This document shows, in pieces, positions 41,204 to 50,583 of a stretch of DNA of 64,000 bases. This stretch comes from Massilia sp. CF038. Lineage in GTDB: Bacteria > Pseudomonadota > Gammaproteobacteria > Burkholderiales > Burkholderiaceae_D. Each line of letters opens with the position of its first letter. Positions within the stretch are counted from its first letter, which is position 1. The DNA lies in contig NZ_FQWU01000002.1 in the NCBI RefSeq assembly GCF_900129765.1, positions 186,001-250,000 on the forward strand, given 5' to 3'. The notes beneath the pieces were generated by a model that did not search any database, was not told the origin of the DNA, and worked only from the letters and a program-made list of their open reading frames with translations. Both the position numbers and the translations under genes were made by a program.

Positions 41204-43363
41204 TCAGGGTTGTATCGCCGCGCCGCACTGGGCGCAGAATTTGTCATTCGGTCCGGCTGCGTGGCCATTGGGGCAGCGCCGCGGCGCCGCGCCACTGGCG
41301 GATGCACTGGCACGGCTGCCCTGGGCTACGCCCGTACCCAGATCGGCCTGGCTGCGTAATGCCGCCTTGTTCACATCGTTCTGCAGGCCCAGCAGATCGA
41401 GCTGGTGGCGCCTGTCCTTGTCCATCTCGGCATCGCGCCGGCTTTGCTCGCGTTCGACCTGCTGCTGCGCCAGGCGCGCCGCATCGGCCGCGCTGACGCT
41501 GTTGGTGGCAGCGACCACGCCGGCCAGTGCGCCCAACTGGTCGGGCGACATGCCCGCATGTACCTGGGTTTTCATCACATCGGCCAGGGCCGCCGCGTTC
41601 GGGCCTGCCGCCAGCGCCACCTTGGCACTGTCGCTCATGGCGCCAATCGACTCGGCGCGGGCAATGTCGATGCGCGCCAGCTCGGCCTCGTGCGCCAGCT
41701 GGGCGTATTTTTCGTCGCGCGCATGGTCAAGCCGGCGCAGTTCCTGCTGCCACTGGGCTTCGTGTTCCTGCAGCCGCAGCGCATGGCGCTGCTGCTCGGC
41801 GTCCAGCGCAATCTGCTGGGTCTGACGGGTATGGATGCCGTCGACCTCGATCGTGCGCAGCAGTTTTTCGTGCTGGCTGAGCGACTCGGCCGCCGCGCCG
41901 GTGCGCAGCAGTTCGCGCTGGCGCTCCAGGGCGAGTTGGTCTTCCCATTCGGCGATGCGCTCGGCTTCGCGCTTGTGCGCCGCGTTGGTCAGGGACAGCG
42001 CTTGCCACTGGGCCGTGTGGTGCGCTTCTTCGATCTCGCGTTCGCGCCGGGCTGCATCCTGCTGCTTCTGGTGCAGACGCACCAGCTCGGCGCGCTTGCG
42101 CGTTTCATCTTCGATGTTCAGCGCCTGGCTGATTTTGTTCTGGATCTGCTGCTGCAGCAGCTGGTGCGAAAAACGCTGCTGGGCCATCTGGCGCTCTTCG
42201 CTGGCGCTTTGCTGGGCCAGTTCCAGTTCGGTGCGCATGTGCAGCTCGGCCAGGCGGCGCAAGTGCGCCCACTGGCCTGCCTCGTCCTGGCGGGCCGCGC
42301 CTTTCTTGGCCAGTTCGTGTTCCAGCTGGGCGACGATGTCGCCAGCGCCGCGTTCCAGCGCCTGCTTGCGGTTCTTGGAGTCGACAATGCGGCCATACAG
42401 CTCGATTTCGCGCGCGCGGATCGCATGCAGGCGTTCGGCGCCAGCCAGCGATAGCTCGGCATTGCCCGCGTTTTCGTCCTGGCGCAGTTCCTGGCGCCGG
42501 CTGCGCAGGCGCGCATCTTGTTCTTCGCGCCAGATGGCTTGCCATTCCTCTTCGTTGTACAGCTGGTCCAGGTGCATGGCATGCTCGATCTGGACCCGGC
42601 GCTCGTCCGCGGCCAGCCACAGGCTGCCCACGCGGGCGCGGTTGGCATCGTATTTATCGTGCCGCAGTTCCAGCGTATCGACCTGCACCACGGCCAGGCC
42701 GTACTGCGCCAGACGCAGCTTGAGGGCGCCCTGCAAGCGCTCGTCGAGCTGGGCGCGCAGGTCGCGGTTGGCGGCCATTTCGCGGATCGGCTGGGCCGCG
42801 ACAAATTCGGCGGCCAGCTGGCGCACCGAAGGGGCCAGCAGTTCGCGCAAATGTTCGGTGGTGACCACGCCCGGCATGGTCATGAAGTGCTGGGCAAAAG
42901 CGCTGACCTGTTCGATCCGCACGCTCACGGTAAAGCGCGCTGCCACGGCCAGGTGCTCGGCCGTCTGCAAACCGTCGAAATCGAATTCGACCGGCATGGC
43001 GGCGCTGCGCGTGATCAGAATTTCTGCGTGCTGGTTGCGCAGCAGATGATTGAGTCGCGTGAAGAAACCTTCGATCTCGTATTCGCCCTGGGGCACTTCG
43101 GTCGCTTGTCCGCCTTGCAAAATGAACGCGCGGGTGGTGGCCGGCACGCGCAGCATCTTGACGAACAGGCCAGACAATTCGCGCACGCCAAAGAAGACTG
43201 CCAGTTCGTTGTCGCCAGGAATCCAGCGATTGTCCTGAAAGATGGGCTCGCTACGGCGCGCGCCCAGGGTCAGGCCGCAGGCAGCGCAATAGCCGGCCTC
43301 GCCCGTGTTTTTATGCTCGCAGCGCGGGCATTTGACCCCGCCAAATCCAAACATCTGGAACAT
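41204..43363 (-). CDS. zinc-ribbon/SPFH/coiled-coil protein
   Basis: A 719-residue protein. N-terminal zinc ribbon (CPRCEHKNTGEAGYCAACG), then an SPFH/band-7-like domain about residues 45-240 (FILQGGQATEVPQGEYEIEG, LEILRH-like end at VVQVDTLELRHDKYD). A long charged coiled coil follows (about 250-620), and a C-terminal second zinc ribbon ends it (CPNGHAAGPNDKFCAQCG). It resembles proteins annotated as virion core or YdjI-like SPFH proteins, which are associated with membrane domains. No membrane helix is seen. A GGAG-type ribosome-binding site precedes ATG 43363. It probably scaffolds the kinase and other partners. Confidence 0.88.
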   Translation of the reverse strand: MFQMFGFGGVKCPRCEHKNTGEAGYCAACGLTLGARRSEPIFQDNRWIPGDNELAVFFGVRELSGLFVKMLRVPATTRAFILQGGQATEVPQGEYEIEGFFTRLNHLLRNQHAEILITRSAAMPVEFDFDGLQTAEHLAVAARFTVSVRIEQVSAFAQHFMTMPGVVTTEHLRELLAPSVRQLAAEFVAAQPIREMAANRDLRAQLDERLQGALKLRLAQYGLAVVQVDTLELRHDKYDANRARVGSLWLAADERRVQIEHAMHLDQLYNEEEWQAIWREEQDARLRSRRQELRQDENAGNAELSLAGAERLHAIRAREIELYGRIVDSKNRKQALERGAGDIVAQLEHELAKKGAARQDEAGQWAHLRRLAELHMRTELELAQQSASEERQMAQQRFSHQLLQQQIQNKISQALNIEDETRKRAELVRLHQKQQDAARREREIEEAHHTAQWQALSLTNAAHKREAERIAEWEDQLALERQRELLRTGAAAESLSQHEKLLRTIEVDGIHTRQTQQIALDAEQQRHALRLQEHEAQWQQELRRLDHARDEKYAQLAHEAELARIDIARAESIGAMSDSAKVALAAGPNAAALADVMKTQVHAGMSPDQLGALAGVVAATNSVSAADAARLAQQQVEREQSRRDAEMDKDRRHQLDLLGLQNDVNKAALRSQADLGTGVAQGSRASASASGAAPRRCPNGHAAGPNDKFCAQCGAAIQP

Positions 43364-43481
43364 ATGGAGCTCCTGGTTAATCAAACTACTCGGTCGTTAT
43401 CGTCAAACGCGCCCCGCTCAAGCGATTCTAGCAGGGGACAGCGTGCCCGTACCTGGCCAGCGCCAAGCGTGCGCTGCGGTA

Positions 43482-44474
43482 CTAAATCATGCCTATCCGG
43501 TCAATACAGGCCAGGCTGGCGCCGCGGGCGCGCAAACCGGCAACAAACTCGGCCGTTAAGGCCGCTTCCCAGGCCAGCGGCAGCAAGATTCGGTCCCCCG
43601 CCACTGCTTCGCGCGCAATCAGCGCGCATTTGGGCGCCCCACCCTCGACCGTATCGACCCGCCCCGCGTGCCAGGCACTGGAACAGCCGCTGGCAATAAT
43701 GCGTCCGCGCGGCACATAATCGCGCCCGCGCGCCAGGCGGTCGGCCATCACCAGGGCCAGTTCAAACGAATTGCCCTGGAACTGGGGTTGGCCAAAACGC
43801 ACCACCGTGCGCCAGCGGCCCAGCGCGCGACCGTCGAAATGGCGCGCTGCGCACAAGGCCAGGCGCACCGCAGCCTGGCGCGTCAGGTCCAGGCCCGGCG
43901 TGGCAATGCTGTCTTCTTCCTCGCCACCAGCGTGCTGCAGCGGATACACGCTGACCTCCACCCAGCACAGGCTGTCGTTGATGCCGCCGCTGTGAAGCGG
44001 AAACCAGGCCCGCGCCGTGGCCACGCTGGCGCTCACATCGGGCTGGCCGTTCAGGCTGCCCAGCCATCCCAGCTCGCCGCCCAGCAACGTGCCGGCCGGT
44101 GCCAGGTCATGGCTATCGATACGGCCCGAATGCCACTGCGTTGACCAGCCATTGGCCAGGACCGGCCCTGGCGCCTGCCACACACCGCGCACCAGGCGGT
44201 CAGCCAGCACCGCGGCCAGTTCCCAGTCGCGCTCATGGCGCGCGGGGACGGGGTCGATACTCAGGACCACCTGGTCACGGCTGTCGAGCTGCGCTTCGGT
44301 ATGGCGCGCCAGGCGCACCACTTGCTGCATCCGCTCGGCCAGGACAGGATCGGCCCCGACCGTACACTTGACGTCGGCACGTCCGGCGCGCGGGCGGCGC
44401 GTGGCCGTCACCGTCGCCACCACGCCACCAGCGAGCGTGGTGCGGCAGAGCGCCGTGTCCAGGCGCGCGCTCAT
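43482..44474 (-). CDS. protein with duplicated ComM/ChlI N-terminal (S5D2-like) motif
   Basis: A 330-residue soluble protein. Residues about 10-120 follow the pattern of the N-terminal domain of ComM/ChlI: VVATVTATRRPRAGRADVKC, then TVGADPVLAERMQQVVRLAR, then ELAAVLADRLVRG. A second, related stretch recurs near the C-terminus (FELALVMADRLARGRDYVPR, then HAGRVDTVEGG). The AAA+ part of ComM is absent. The assignment is pattern-based and tentative. Its ATG overlaps the upstream stop as ATGA, showing translational coupling, and 118 bases separate it from the SPFH gene. Confidence 0.65.
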   Translation of the reverse strand: MSARLDTALCRTTLAGGVVATVTATRRPRAGRADVKCTVGADPVLAERMQQVVRLARHTEAQLDSRDQVVLSIDPVPARHERDWELAAVLADRLVRGVWQAPGPVLANGWSTQWHSGRIDSHDLAPAGTLLGGELGWLGSLNGQPDVSASVATARAWFPLHSGGINDSLCWVEVSVYPLQHAGGEEEDSIATPGLDLTRQAAVRLALCAARHFDGRALGRWRTVVRFGQPQFQGNSFELALVMADRLARGRDYVPRGRIIASGCSSAWHAGRVDTVEGGAPKCALIAREAVAGDRILLPLAWEAALTAEFVAGLRARGASLACIDRIGMI

Positions 44475-45481
44475 GGCGTGAGGCGCCGGGCGGCGCATTG
44501 CAGTTCGAGGTTGGCGACAATGCGCTCGGCCTGGTCCAGGGCATCGGCCAGGTCGGCCGGCGCCGCCAGCGTCAGGCGCGCCAGCAAGGCCCAGGCCTCG
44601 TCGAGCGTGGCCAGCGCCGCGACGCTGTGCAGGGCGCGCAGGCGCTGCTGTTTCGGCGCCAGGGTCACACCCGGCGCCGCCAGTGCCAGCGCGGGCATGG
44701 TGGCGATCTCGAGATTGAGCTGGGCCAGCCGGTGCAGCAAACCCTGGTGCTGGCGAAACAGCGCTTGCCCCGGCGGCAGTACCAGCAGGCGCAGCGCGCT
44801 CGTCACACAGGGCAGCTCCAGGAACAGGCGGCGCAACGCCGCCGCGTCGTCAGGTGTGACCGGATGCGCTTCGGCAATGGCGCTGTGGGCCGGCGCGTTG
44901 GGCGCGCTTGCATGCGCACGGGCCAGCAGCAATTGGGCGTAATCGACCGCGCCCAGGTCGACCGGCACACAGTCAGCCACCGAGACGCCAAAGCGGGTGT
45001 ACAGCAGCTGGTTCAAGCCGCTGCGAAAAACGTCAAATTCGTCCAGCGAGGTACACGGGGGCAGTTCCAGGTTACCTTGCGCCAGTTCGCGCTGCACAGC
45101 CGCTTCCAGCAGCTGGCAAAACGCGGCCAGGGCGATGCCTTCGGCCGCCTCGCTGGCCAAAAACAGGTCAAAACGCTGGCGGGCCACGCGCGGATCGGGA
45201 CGGTCAAGCGCAAAGGTCAGGCGCAAACCCAGTTCGGGGGCAGCTGCAAACGGCACCAGGTCGGATTGATACGGTCCGGGATGAAAACACGCGGCCTGCT
45301 CGTGCACGCCACAGTCGATGCGCGTGCCAGCTTCCACCCGGCGTGTTTGTCCGCCCTGATCGAAAATCACGCCCACGCACGATGGCGGCACGACCGCGCC
45401 CCTGGCCAATGCCTGGGCCAGGGTGTCCGCCCCCAACGCCGCCGTGGCAGTGGGCCGGTTGCGGGCGAACCTGCCGATCAT
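44471..45481 (-). CDS. possible divergent SPFH-like protein
   Basis: A 336-residue soluble protein. The segment CVGVIFDQGGQTRRVEAGTR, later LTFALDRPDPRVARQRFDLF and the ending FGVSVADCVPVDLGAVDY parallel the order of elements in the SPFH domain of the neighbour at 41204 (ILQGGQATEVPQGEY ... LAVVQVDTLEL). Overall identity is low, so this is a fold-level suggestion only. It overlaps both neighbours by ATGA junctions and is therefore part of a tightly coupled operon. Real function unknown. Confidence 0.7.
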   Translation of the reverse strand: MIGRFARNRPTATAALGADTLAQALARGAVVPPSCVGVIFDQGGQTRRVEAGTRIDCGVHEQAACFHPGPYQSDLVPFAAAPELGLRLTFALDRPDPRVARQRFDLFLASEAAEGIALAAFCQLLEAAVQRELAQGNLELPPCTSLDEFDVFRSGLNQLLYTRFGVSVADCVPVDLGAVDYAQLLLARAHASAPNAPAHSAIAEAHPVTPDDAAALRRLFLELPCVTSALRLLVLPPGQALFRQHQGLLHRLAQLNLEIATMPALALAAPGVTLAPKQQRLRALHSVAALATLDEAWALLARLTLAAPADLADALDQAERIVANLELQCAARRLTP

Positions 45482-46035
45482 AGGCGCACCGGTTCGACCG
45501 CAAAGGCCGCGCCAAACTGCTGGAAGTGGGGACCGGGCGCCGTCTCGAATGGCCAGCTGGTTTCGCACTCGCCGTCGGCATCCAGGCTGCCTTGCAGGAC
45601 GATCGCGCCGCCGCCATCAAGCACGCGCAGCAAGGGCTGTTCACGCAGCAAACGCGCGGCAAACGGCGCGCTGGCGTCCAGCACCAGAATCACGCGCCAA
45701 AGCGCCTCGTGTTCCAGGAAATGCAGCGTCCAGTGGCCATCGTCGGTCCGCAGCGCCGTCACGGCACCGCTGCTGGCAGCGCGCAGCATGCCGGCGCTGC
45801 CCTGCCAGGCGTCGCGCTGTGCCTGGCGTGCACGCTCAAGCGACAAGTGGCGAAAACGGCGCAGCGTCAGGGGCGAGGCGCGCAGGGCCGCCTGTTCGGC
45901 GCCAGTCAGGGCGCGGCTGCCATCGAGTGCTGCGGCCAGCACAGCGTCGGCCAGCAGCAGGCGGTCGCCTTCAATCCGCCGGCCCAGCAGCAGCTGTTGT
46001 TCGAGCTTGCGCTCGGCGTCGGCGCTTGTAGTCAC
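45478..46035 (-). CDS. hypothetical protein of the transpeptidase/SPFH operon
   Basis: A 185-residue soluble protein that starts with GTG (46035) after AAGGAAGCAAT, and ends in an ATGA overlap with the next gene. The N-terminal half is helical (LLLADAVLAAALDGSRALTG), and the second half beta-rich (GHWTLHFLEHEALWRVILVL). No family is recognised. Tight coupling on both sides indicates it is made in fixed ratio with its neighbours. Confidence 0.65.
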   Translation of the reverse strand: MTTSADAERKLEQQLLLGRRIEGDRLLLADAVLAAALDGSRALTGAEQAALRASPLTLRRFRHLSLERARQAQRDAWQGSAGMLRAASSGAVTALRTDDGHWTLHFLEHEALWRVILVLDASAPFAARLLREQPLLRVLDGGGAIVLQGSLDADGECETSWPFETAPGPHFQQFGAAFAVEPVRL

Positions 46036-47354
46036 ATTGCTTCCTTTTGCGCCTGGGGGCGCATGCTTGTTGCATTCAATGGCGGCAGGCTGCGCGCGGC
46101 CGCCGCCGTCAGTTCGGCAATGGCGCCATCGCGCCGTTTGCGCAAGGTCGGCAGCGAGACCCCGTCCAGCACGGCCAGCTGCGCCATGGTGGGCAGTTCA
46201 CCCGTGGCCGGATCGCGCCACTCGGCCGGATAGCTGTCGTCGGCACTGCCCAGCATTTTCAGGTACACCGCCAGCCGCACCGCCAGCGACTGGCCGTGCA
46301 GAAGGCGCGCTGTCCAGCTGCCGGCATCCTGCACTGCCCTTGCCAGTTGCATAAAGCTGGGGGGCAGTGAAAGCGCTGCGGCCGCTGCACTTTCGCGCAG
46401 CAGTTCGGCGGGCTCGGGATCGGCATCGGGCAGCGCGTCCAGGTCCGGCTCGGGCGTGGGGTCGTCGAGGGGATCGGCCACCGCCGCCTGAATCTGATCC
46501 GGCCCGGCGCCTGGCGCTTGCTCAAGTACCCGCCACAAATCATCCATCCAGACCGTCGCCTCGTTGGCGTCACTGGCCCATTCCTGGTCGCGGTTGGCCG
46601 ACAATTCTTCGTAGTCGGCGATTTCGGCCAGCATGGCGGCGATTTTGTCGGGCTGCTCCTTCAGACTGGCAAAGCGCTTTGAACGGGTATGCAGGGGGCC
46701 GGGCCCAGCGCCAAACGCCGCCTGCGACGCGCTCCAGCGCAGCACCCACTCGCCCTTGCACTGCGCTGCAGAGCGCATCTGGCGTACCTCGATCGGCATG
46801 GCATCGAGCGGACGGCCCAAAATGGCGCCGACCTGCGCCCGGTGCGTTTGCCAGTCGGCGAACAGGCGCGCAATGTCGCCATACGCGGTATCGAGCATGC
46901 GGTAGGCGTACATCCGGTTCGGGCTGCACGGGCGCCCGCAGGCGGCCTGGTAATTGTCGGCATCGACCTTGTCGCGCAACAGCGCATACAAGTCGTTGAT
47001 TTTTTTGCGCAGCAGCGCTTCCGCGCCGGTCCCGCGCCAGGACGGCTCGCCGGCCAGCACCTGGCACAGGGCAACCCAGTCGGCTGGCCGCGCCTGCAGT
47101 TCGTACAGCAGACTCAATGCCAGTTCGAACACGCTTTCACCGTAGCTGTTGCCACTGGCTTCGGCGCGCGCGCTGCGGGCGCTGGCCGACAGCGTTTCGG
47201 CCATCAAGTCGGTGTACAGCGCGAGCGCAGCATCGGCCTGGGCGGGCAGCAGCGCCTCGCCAGCACGGGCGAACACCTGCAGGGAGCAGTGCCCAAGCAG
47301 TTTGCGCACCTGTTCCCAGCCGTGTTCCTGATACCGGGTACCCGGCAAGCGCAT
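46032..47354 (-). CDS. hypothetical protein with C-terminal HTH-like segment
   Basis: A 440-residue, largely helical soluble protein. It begins MRLPGTRYQEHGWEQVRKLL and contains a middle segment with Cys/Arg (YQAACGRPCSPNRMYAYRML) and an acidic linker (DDPTPEPDLDALPDADPEPA). Near the end it has AQLAVLDGVSLPTLRKRRDG, reminiscent of a helix-turn-helix as in sigma region 4. The ATG at 47354 is chosen as the first methionine after the transpeptidase stop with a GGGG site. It shares a GTGA overlap with the next gene. Function unknown. Confidence 0.65.
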   Translation of the reverse strand: MRLPGTRYQEHGWEQVRKLLGHCSLQVFARAGEALLPAQADAALALYTDLMAETLSASARSARAEASGNSYGESVFELALSLLYELQARPADWVALCQVLAGEPSWRGTGAEALLRKKINDLYALLRDKVDADNYQAACGRPCSPNRMYAYRMLDTAYGDIARLFADWQTHRAQVGAILGRPLDAMPIEVRQMRSAAQCKGEWVLRWSASQAAFGAGPGPLHTRSKRFASLKEQPDKIAAMLAEIADYEELSANRDQEWASDANEATVWMDDLWRVLEQAPGAGPDQIQAAVADPLDDPTPEPDLDALPDADPEPAELLRESAAAAALSLPPSFMQLARAVQDAGSWTARLLHGQSLAVRLAVYLKMLGSADDSYPAEWRDPATGELPTMAQLAVLDGVSLPTLRKRRDGAIAELTAAAARSLPPLNATSMRPQAQKEAM

Positions 47355-47427
47355 CGCATCCCCGATGTTGTTTTTTACACCAAAATGATGCCATACAACG
47401 CGTTTCGGCAAGGCGCGCTTGAAATGC

Positions 47428-50400
47428 CTATTTACCCTTCTGTTCCCCGTTCTGCGCCGCCAGCGCGGCCAGCACCGCGGCCACCACCGGCGCGGCGTGG
47501 TCACCCCCGCTGCCGTCGGAATGGCTGACAAAGGCAGCAATGGCAAGCCGGCCCTTCTGGCCCGGCAGGCTGCCCGGCTCCAGGTAACCGGTAAACCACA
47601 CCGTGGCCAGTTCACGCTGCACGCCATCGGGCCCGGTCACCAGCGCCGGCGCGGTGCCGGTCTTGCCGAACAGACCACGCCGGACCGCGGCCAGCGCCGG
47701 CGCACGAAAGGCGCCGGACGCCGTGCCACGTTCCACAACGCCCTTCATGCCGGCCCGCACCCGGTCCAGCCGCACGCCCAGTTGTTCGCCTGCCGGCGCC
47801 TGCGCCGCGCGTCCGTCCAGTTCCAGCAGCAGGCGCGGCACGACCGCCCGGCCCTCGCCCACCGCGCCGGCCACCATCGCCATGTGCAGCGGCGTGGCCT
47901 GCATGCGCAAGCCGATGGCCATCTGGCGCAGTTCGTGGCGGCTGTGAATCGGATCGATACGGGCCACGCTCGCTTGCAGCGCATCCCAGGCCGACCAGTG
48001 AAAGTCCTCGGGCAGCAGCGCGCCGTCGAGGTGCAATTCACGCCCGAAGCCGACCCGGCGTGCCATGGCGGCAATTGGGCGCACGCTGTCCAGCGCACCC
48101 GCGTCAAGCGCCTGCAAGTCCGGCGCCCCGCCTTCGGCTTTTCCGAACAGGCTGGCGTCGCTCAATTCACCGGACCAGGCAAACCAGGTATTGAGGCTGT
48201 AAGTAAGCGCCTGCGCCAGCCCAAGGCGGCCATCGACCGCGCGCCGGTCCAGGTGCTGGTCCTTGTAATTGGTGATGTGGGCCAGGCGCGTGCCGAAGGG
48301 GTAGCTGGCCGCATCGGTCTGGAAGGCGAAGCCGCGCGTGGCGGCCATGCGGTTCAGGGACGCCAGCGGCATGCCGGCCAGCAGCGCGTCGATCTGCGGG
48401 TCGCGCCGGGCGGCCAGCTCCAGCCCCAGTGCGCTGACGATCTTGAAGGTCGAGCCGGGGCTGCGCAAGGCGCCGCCGTCGTGCTGGGTGGCGGCCAGCC
48501 GCAGCGCGCTGCGGTCCGGATTGGCGCGGTCGAAATCGCGCACTTCGGCCCAATTGGCGCCGTCGACCGCAGCGGTACCGGCACCGGCGGCAGCCAGCAC
48601 GTCGCCGCTGGCCGTGTCGATCACCACCATGCCGGCCTGGCGCCCGTGCGGCACCGCACTGGCGCCGCTGCAGTGGGCACCGTCCCAGCGGCCACGCCGC
48701 ATGCCAATGCAGTCGAGCGCATTCTGACTGGCCTGTTGCAAGGCCAGGTCCAGCGTCATGCGCGCCGTGTGCGCTTCGCCCGAGGGCGACGGCAGCCGCG
48801 CCAGCATGCCGGCCACGCTGTTGCTTTGCTCGGCGCGCAGGCCCAGCATGGTGCCCAGTCCGGCCGCCATGGCCGGCGCCGATGGCGCGCCGCCGCTCCA
48901 CAAGACGGCGCCATGCCGGTCCTGCAAAATCACTGGCGCCGCGTCGGCGCGGCGTGCCGTGCTGCTGTTGCTCGCCAGCGCACGCCACGCCAGGCGGCCA
49001 CCTGCCACGCGCAGGTGGCGGTACTGCTGGTCGCCGCTCAGTGCGCCCGTTTCCAGCGGCAGGACATCCAGTTCAATACTGCGCGCCCCTGGCAGCGGCG
49101 CCAGGCTCAGAATGCGCGCAGCCGACGCATTCGGACAGGCACGCCCGCTGCAAGCGTCCACTGCCGGGCGCACCAGGCGCGCGCCGCTGATCGATTGCAG
49201 CTGGCCGACCAGCATGACGTCAATTTGCGCCGGCACAGCCTGCTGGGCAGGCCACGCCAGGCGCAGGCGTGCGGACGCCCCTGGCGCCGCGCCAGGCCAG
49301 AGCGCCACGCGCGCCCAGTTGCCCCAGCCCTGGGGCAGTTCGGCAAACAGGCGCGATGCTGCGGGCGGCAGATCGGCCACTGCCGCCACCGGCGCCTCGC
49401 CCACGCTGGCTTGCCACGTCAGCCCTGCCTGGGCCGGGCGCAGGCGCCAGGCCAGCAGCCGCCGTTCGTTGTTAAAAATACGCAGCTGCTCGCGCACGTA
49501 GTCGCCGTCAGCCATGCGGTACAGGCGCTTGAACAGGCGCGCCCGCTCGGGGTCATCGGTCACGCTGGCCCAACTGGCCAGGGTGCCGGTGCGGGCGCCA
49601 TCCGGCGCCGCCTGCCATGCAGCCAGATCGCGCGGAGCCAGTTCGGCCAGGCCGCCAGCGTTCAGGCGCACCAGCCCATAGGTTTGCAAGTCATTGAACA
49701 AGGCCTGGTCTTCCAGGCTCGCGCGCGCGTTCTCCGGCACGCTGTAGCTGCCAGGTGCCAGCCAGGCCGAGACCGCGTTTGCATTGGCGGGGAACGCCAT
49801 CACCAGCGCGCGCTGCGCCGCCCCCGGCTGGTACAACTGGAGTACCAGCTCGCCCGCGCGGGCGCAGCTGGACAGGCTGCGCCGGTGCACGCGCAGAGCG
49901 GCGTCGCCCCAGATCAGCCAGCCATCGCGGCGCAGTCCGGCGGCACCAGAGTCACCCAGCCAGCGCCCGCGCTCGCCCCCAGCCCTGGGCGTGACGGAAA
50001 CGGACAGGGCGCGCGCAAAATCGGCGCTGGCGGGACCGCCAATGACCAGCTGCGGCATGGTCTTGAGCGCGGCACTGGCCAGGGCGACATTTCTTAATTG
50101 CAATGACTTTCCGCTGGCCAGCAGGCGCGCCACGTCCTCGAACTGCAGTCCGACCCGCAGCGGCGCCAGTCTGCCATCGGCCTGGAGCTGGGTGCACAGG
50201 TCAATGCGCAGCGGGTCGGATGCCTGCATGCCCGAGGCTACCAGGATGCGGGCGGCGCCATGCTCGCTCACCCGCACGCCTGGCCGGGACGACACCTCGA
50301 AGTGGGCACCCGGCGCGGCGCTCTGCAGCGCCTCGACCGCCACCGCGGCGGCATCGCCTTGCAGGGCCTGGCCGGTGGCGCCCAGCTGGCGTGCGTGGCC

Positions 50401-50583
50401 GGCGATGATGGCGCCGCCTGCCAGTGCCCCTGCCACGCCCAGTGCAACGCTCCAGCGCAGCCATGGCTGCTGGCTGCGGGCGCTCGTGCGTGCCCCCTGC
50501 CCGGCGCGCAGATTGCGCGCGCGCCGCCACTGGCGCCTGCGCTGCGCCAGCGTCTGCAGCGCCGATCCGATCCAACTTGCCAT
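47428..50583 (-). CDS. large penicillin-binding-type transpeptidase
   Basis: A 1051-residue membrane-anchored protein. A basic cytoplasmic tail and one membrane helix (WSVALGVAGALAGGAIIAGH, about 43-62) lead to about 600 residues of mostly beta structure of unknown type. The C-terminal transpeptidase domain has SPGSTFKIVSALG (S711, K714), the YSLNTW motif (S796, N798) and FGKTGTAPAL (K974). These are the three penicillin-binding motifs. Class B PBPs normally have about 580-620 residues, so the N-terminal extension is exceptional. There is no glycosyltransferase domain; the SEDS protein at 25802 could supply that activity. AGGAGG precedes the ATG. It heads the seven-gene leftward operon. Confidence 0.93.
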   Translation of the reverse strand: MASWIGSALQTLAQRRRQWRRARNLRAGQGARTSARSQQPWLRWSVALGVAGALAGGAIIAGHARQLGATGQALQGDAAAVAVEALQSAAPGAHFEVSSRPGVRVSEHGAARILVASGMQASDPLRIDLCTQLQADGRLAPLRVGLQFEDVARLLASGKSLQLRNVALASAALKTMPQLVIGGPASADFARALSVSVTPRAGGERGRWLGDSGAAGLRRDGWLIWGDAALRVHRRSLSSCARAGELVLQLYQPGAAQRALVMAFPANANAVSAWLAPGSYSVPENARASLEDQALFNDLQTYGLVRLNAGGLAELAPRDLAAWQAAPDGARTGTLASWASVTDDPERARLFKRLYRMADGDYVREQLRIFNNERRLLAWRLRPAQAGLTWQASVGEAPVAAVADLPPAASRLFAELPQGWGNWARVALWPGAAPGASARLRLAWPAQQAVPAQIDVMLVGQLQSISGARLVRPAVDACSGRACPNASAARILSLAPLPGARSIELDVLPLETGALSGDQQYRHLRVAGGRLAWRALASNSSTARRADAAPVILQDRHGAVLWSGGAPSAPAMAAGLGTMLGLRAEQSNSVAGMLARLPSPSGEAHTARMTLDLALQQASQNALDCIGMRRGRWDGAHCSGASAVPHGRQAGMVVIDTASGDVLAAAGAGTAAVDGANWAEVRDFDRANPDRSALRLAATQHDGGALRSPGSTFKIVSALGLELAARRDPQIDALLAGMPLASLNRMAATRGFAFQTDAASYPFGTRLAHITNYKDQHLDRRAVDGRLGLAQALTYSLNTWFAWSGELSDASLFGKAEGGAPDLQALDAGALDSVRPIAAMARRVGFGRELHLDGALLPEDFHWSAWDALQASVARIDPIHSRHELRQMAIGLRMQATPLHMAMVAGAVGEGRAVVPRLLLELDGRAAQAPAGEQLGVRLDRVRAGMKGVVERGTASGAFRAPALAAVRRGLFGKTGTAPALVTGPDGVQRELATVWFTGYLEPGSLPGQKGRLAIAAFVSHSDGSGGDHAAPVVAAVLAALAAQNGEQKGK

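Noticed and set aside
47419-50097. 892-codon open frame on the plus strand
   Set aside because: It mirrors the transpeptidase gene, whose catalytic motifs on the other strand are certain.
24816-50583. Type VI secretion locus with PpkA/PppA/Fha
   Set aside because: Kinase, phosphatase and FHA genes are also found with T6SS, but no Tss core gene (TssB, TssC, ClpV, VgrG, Hcp) is present.
24816-50583. Prophage or phage defence island
   Set aside because: No integrase, capsid, nuclease or known defence effector; the virion-core-like label of SPFH proteins is only historical.
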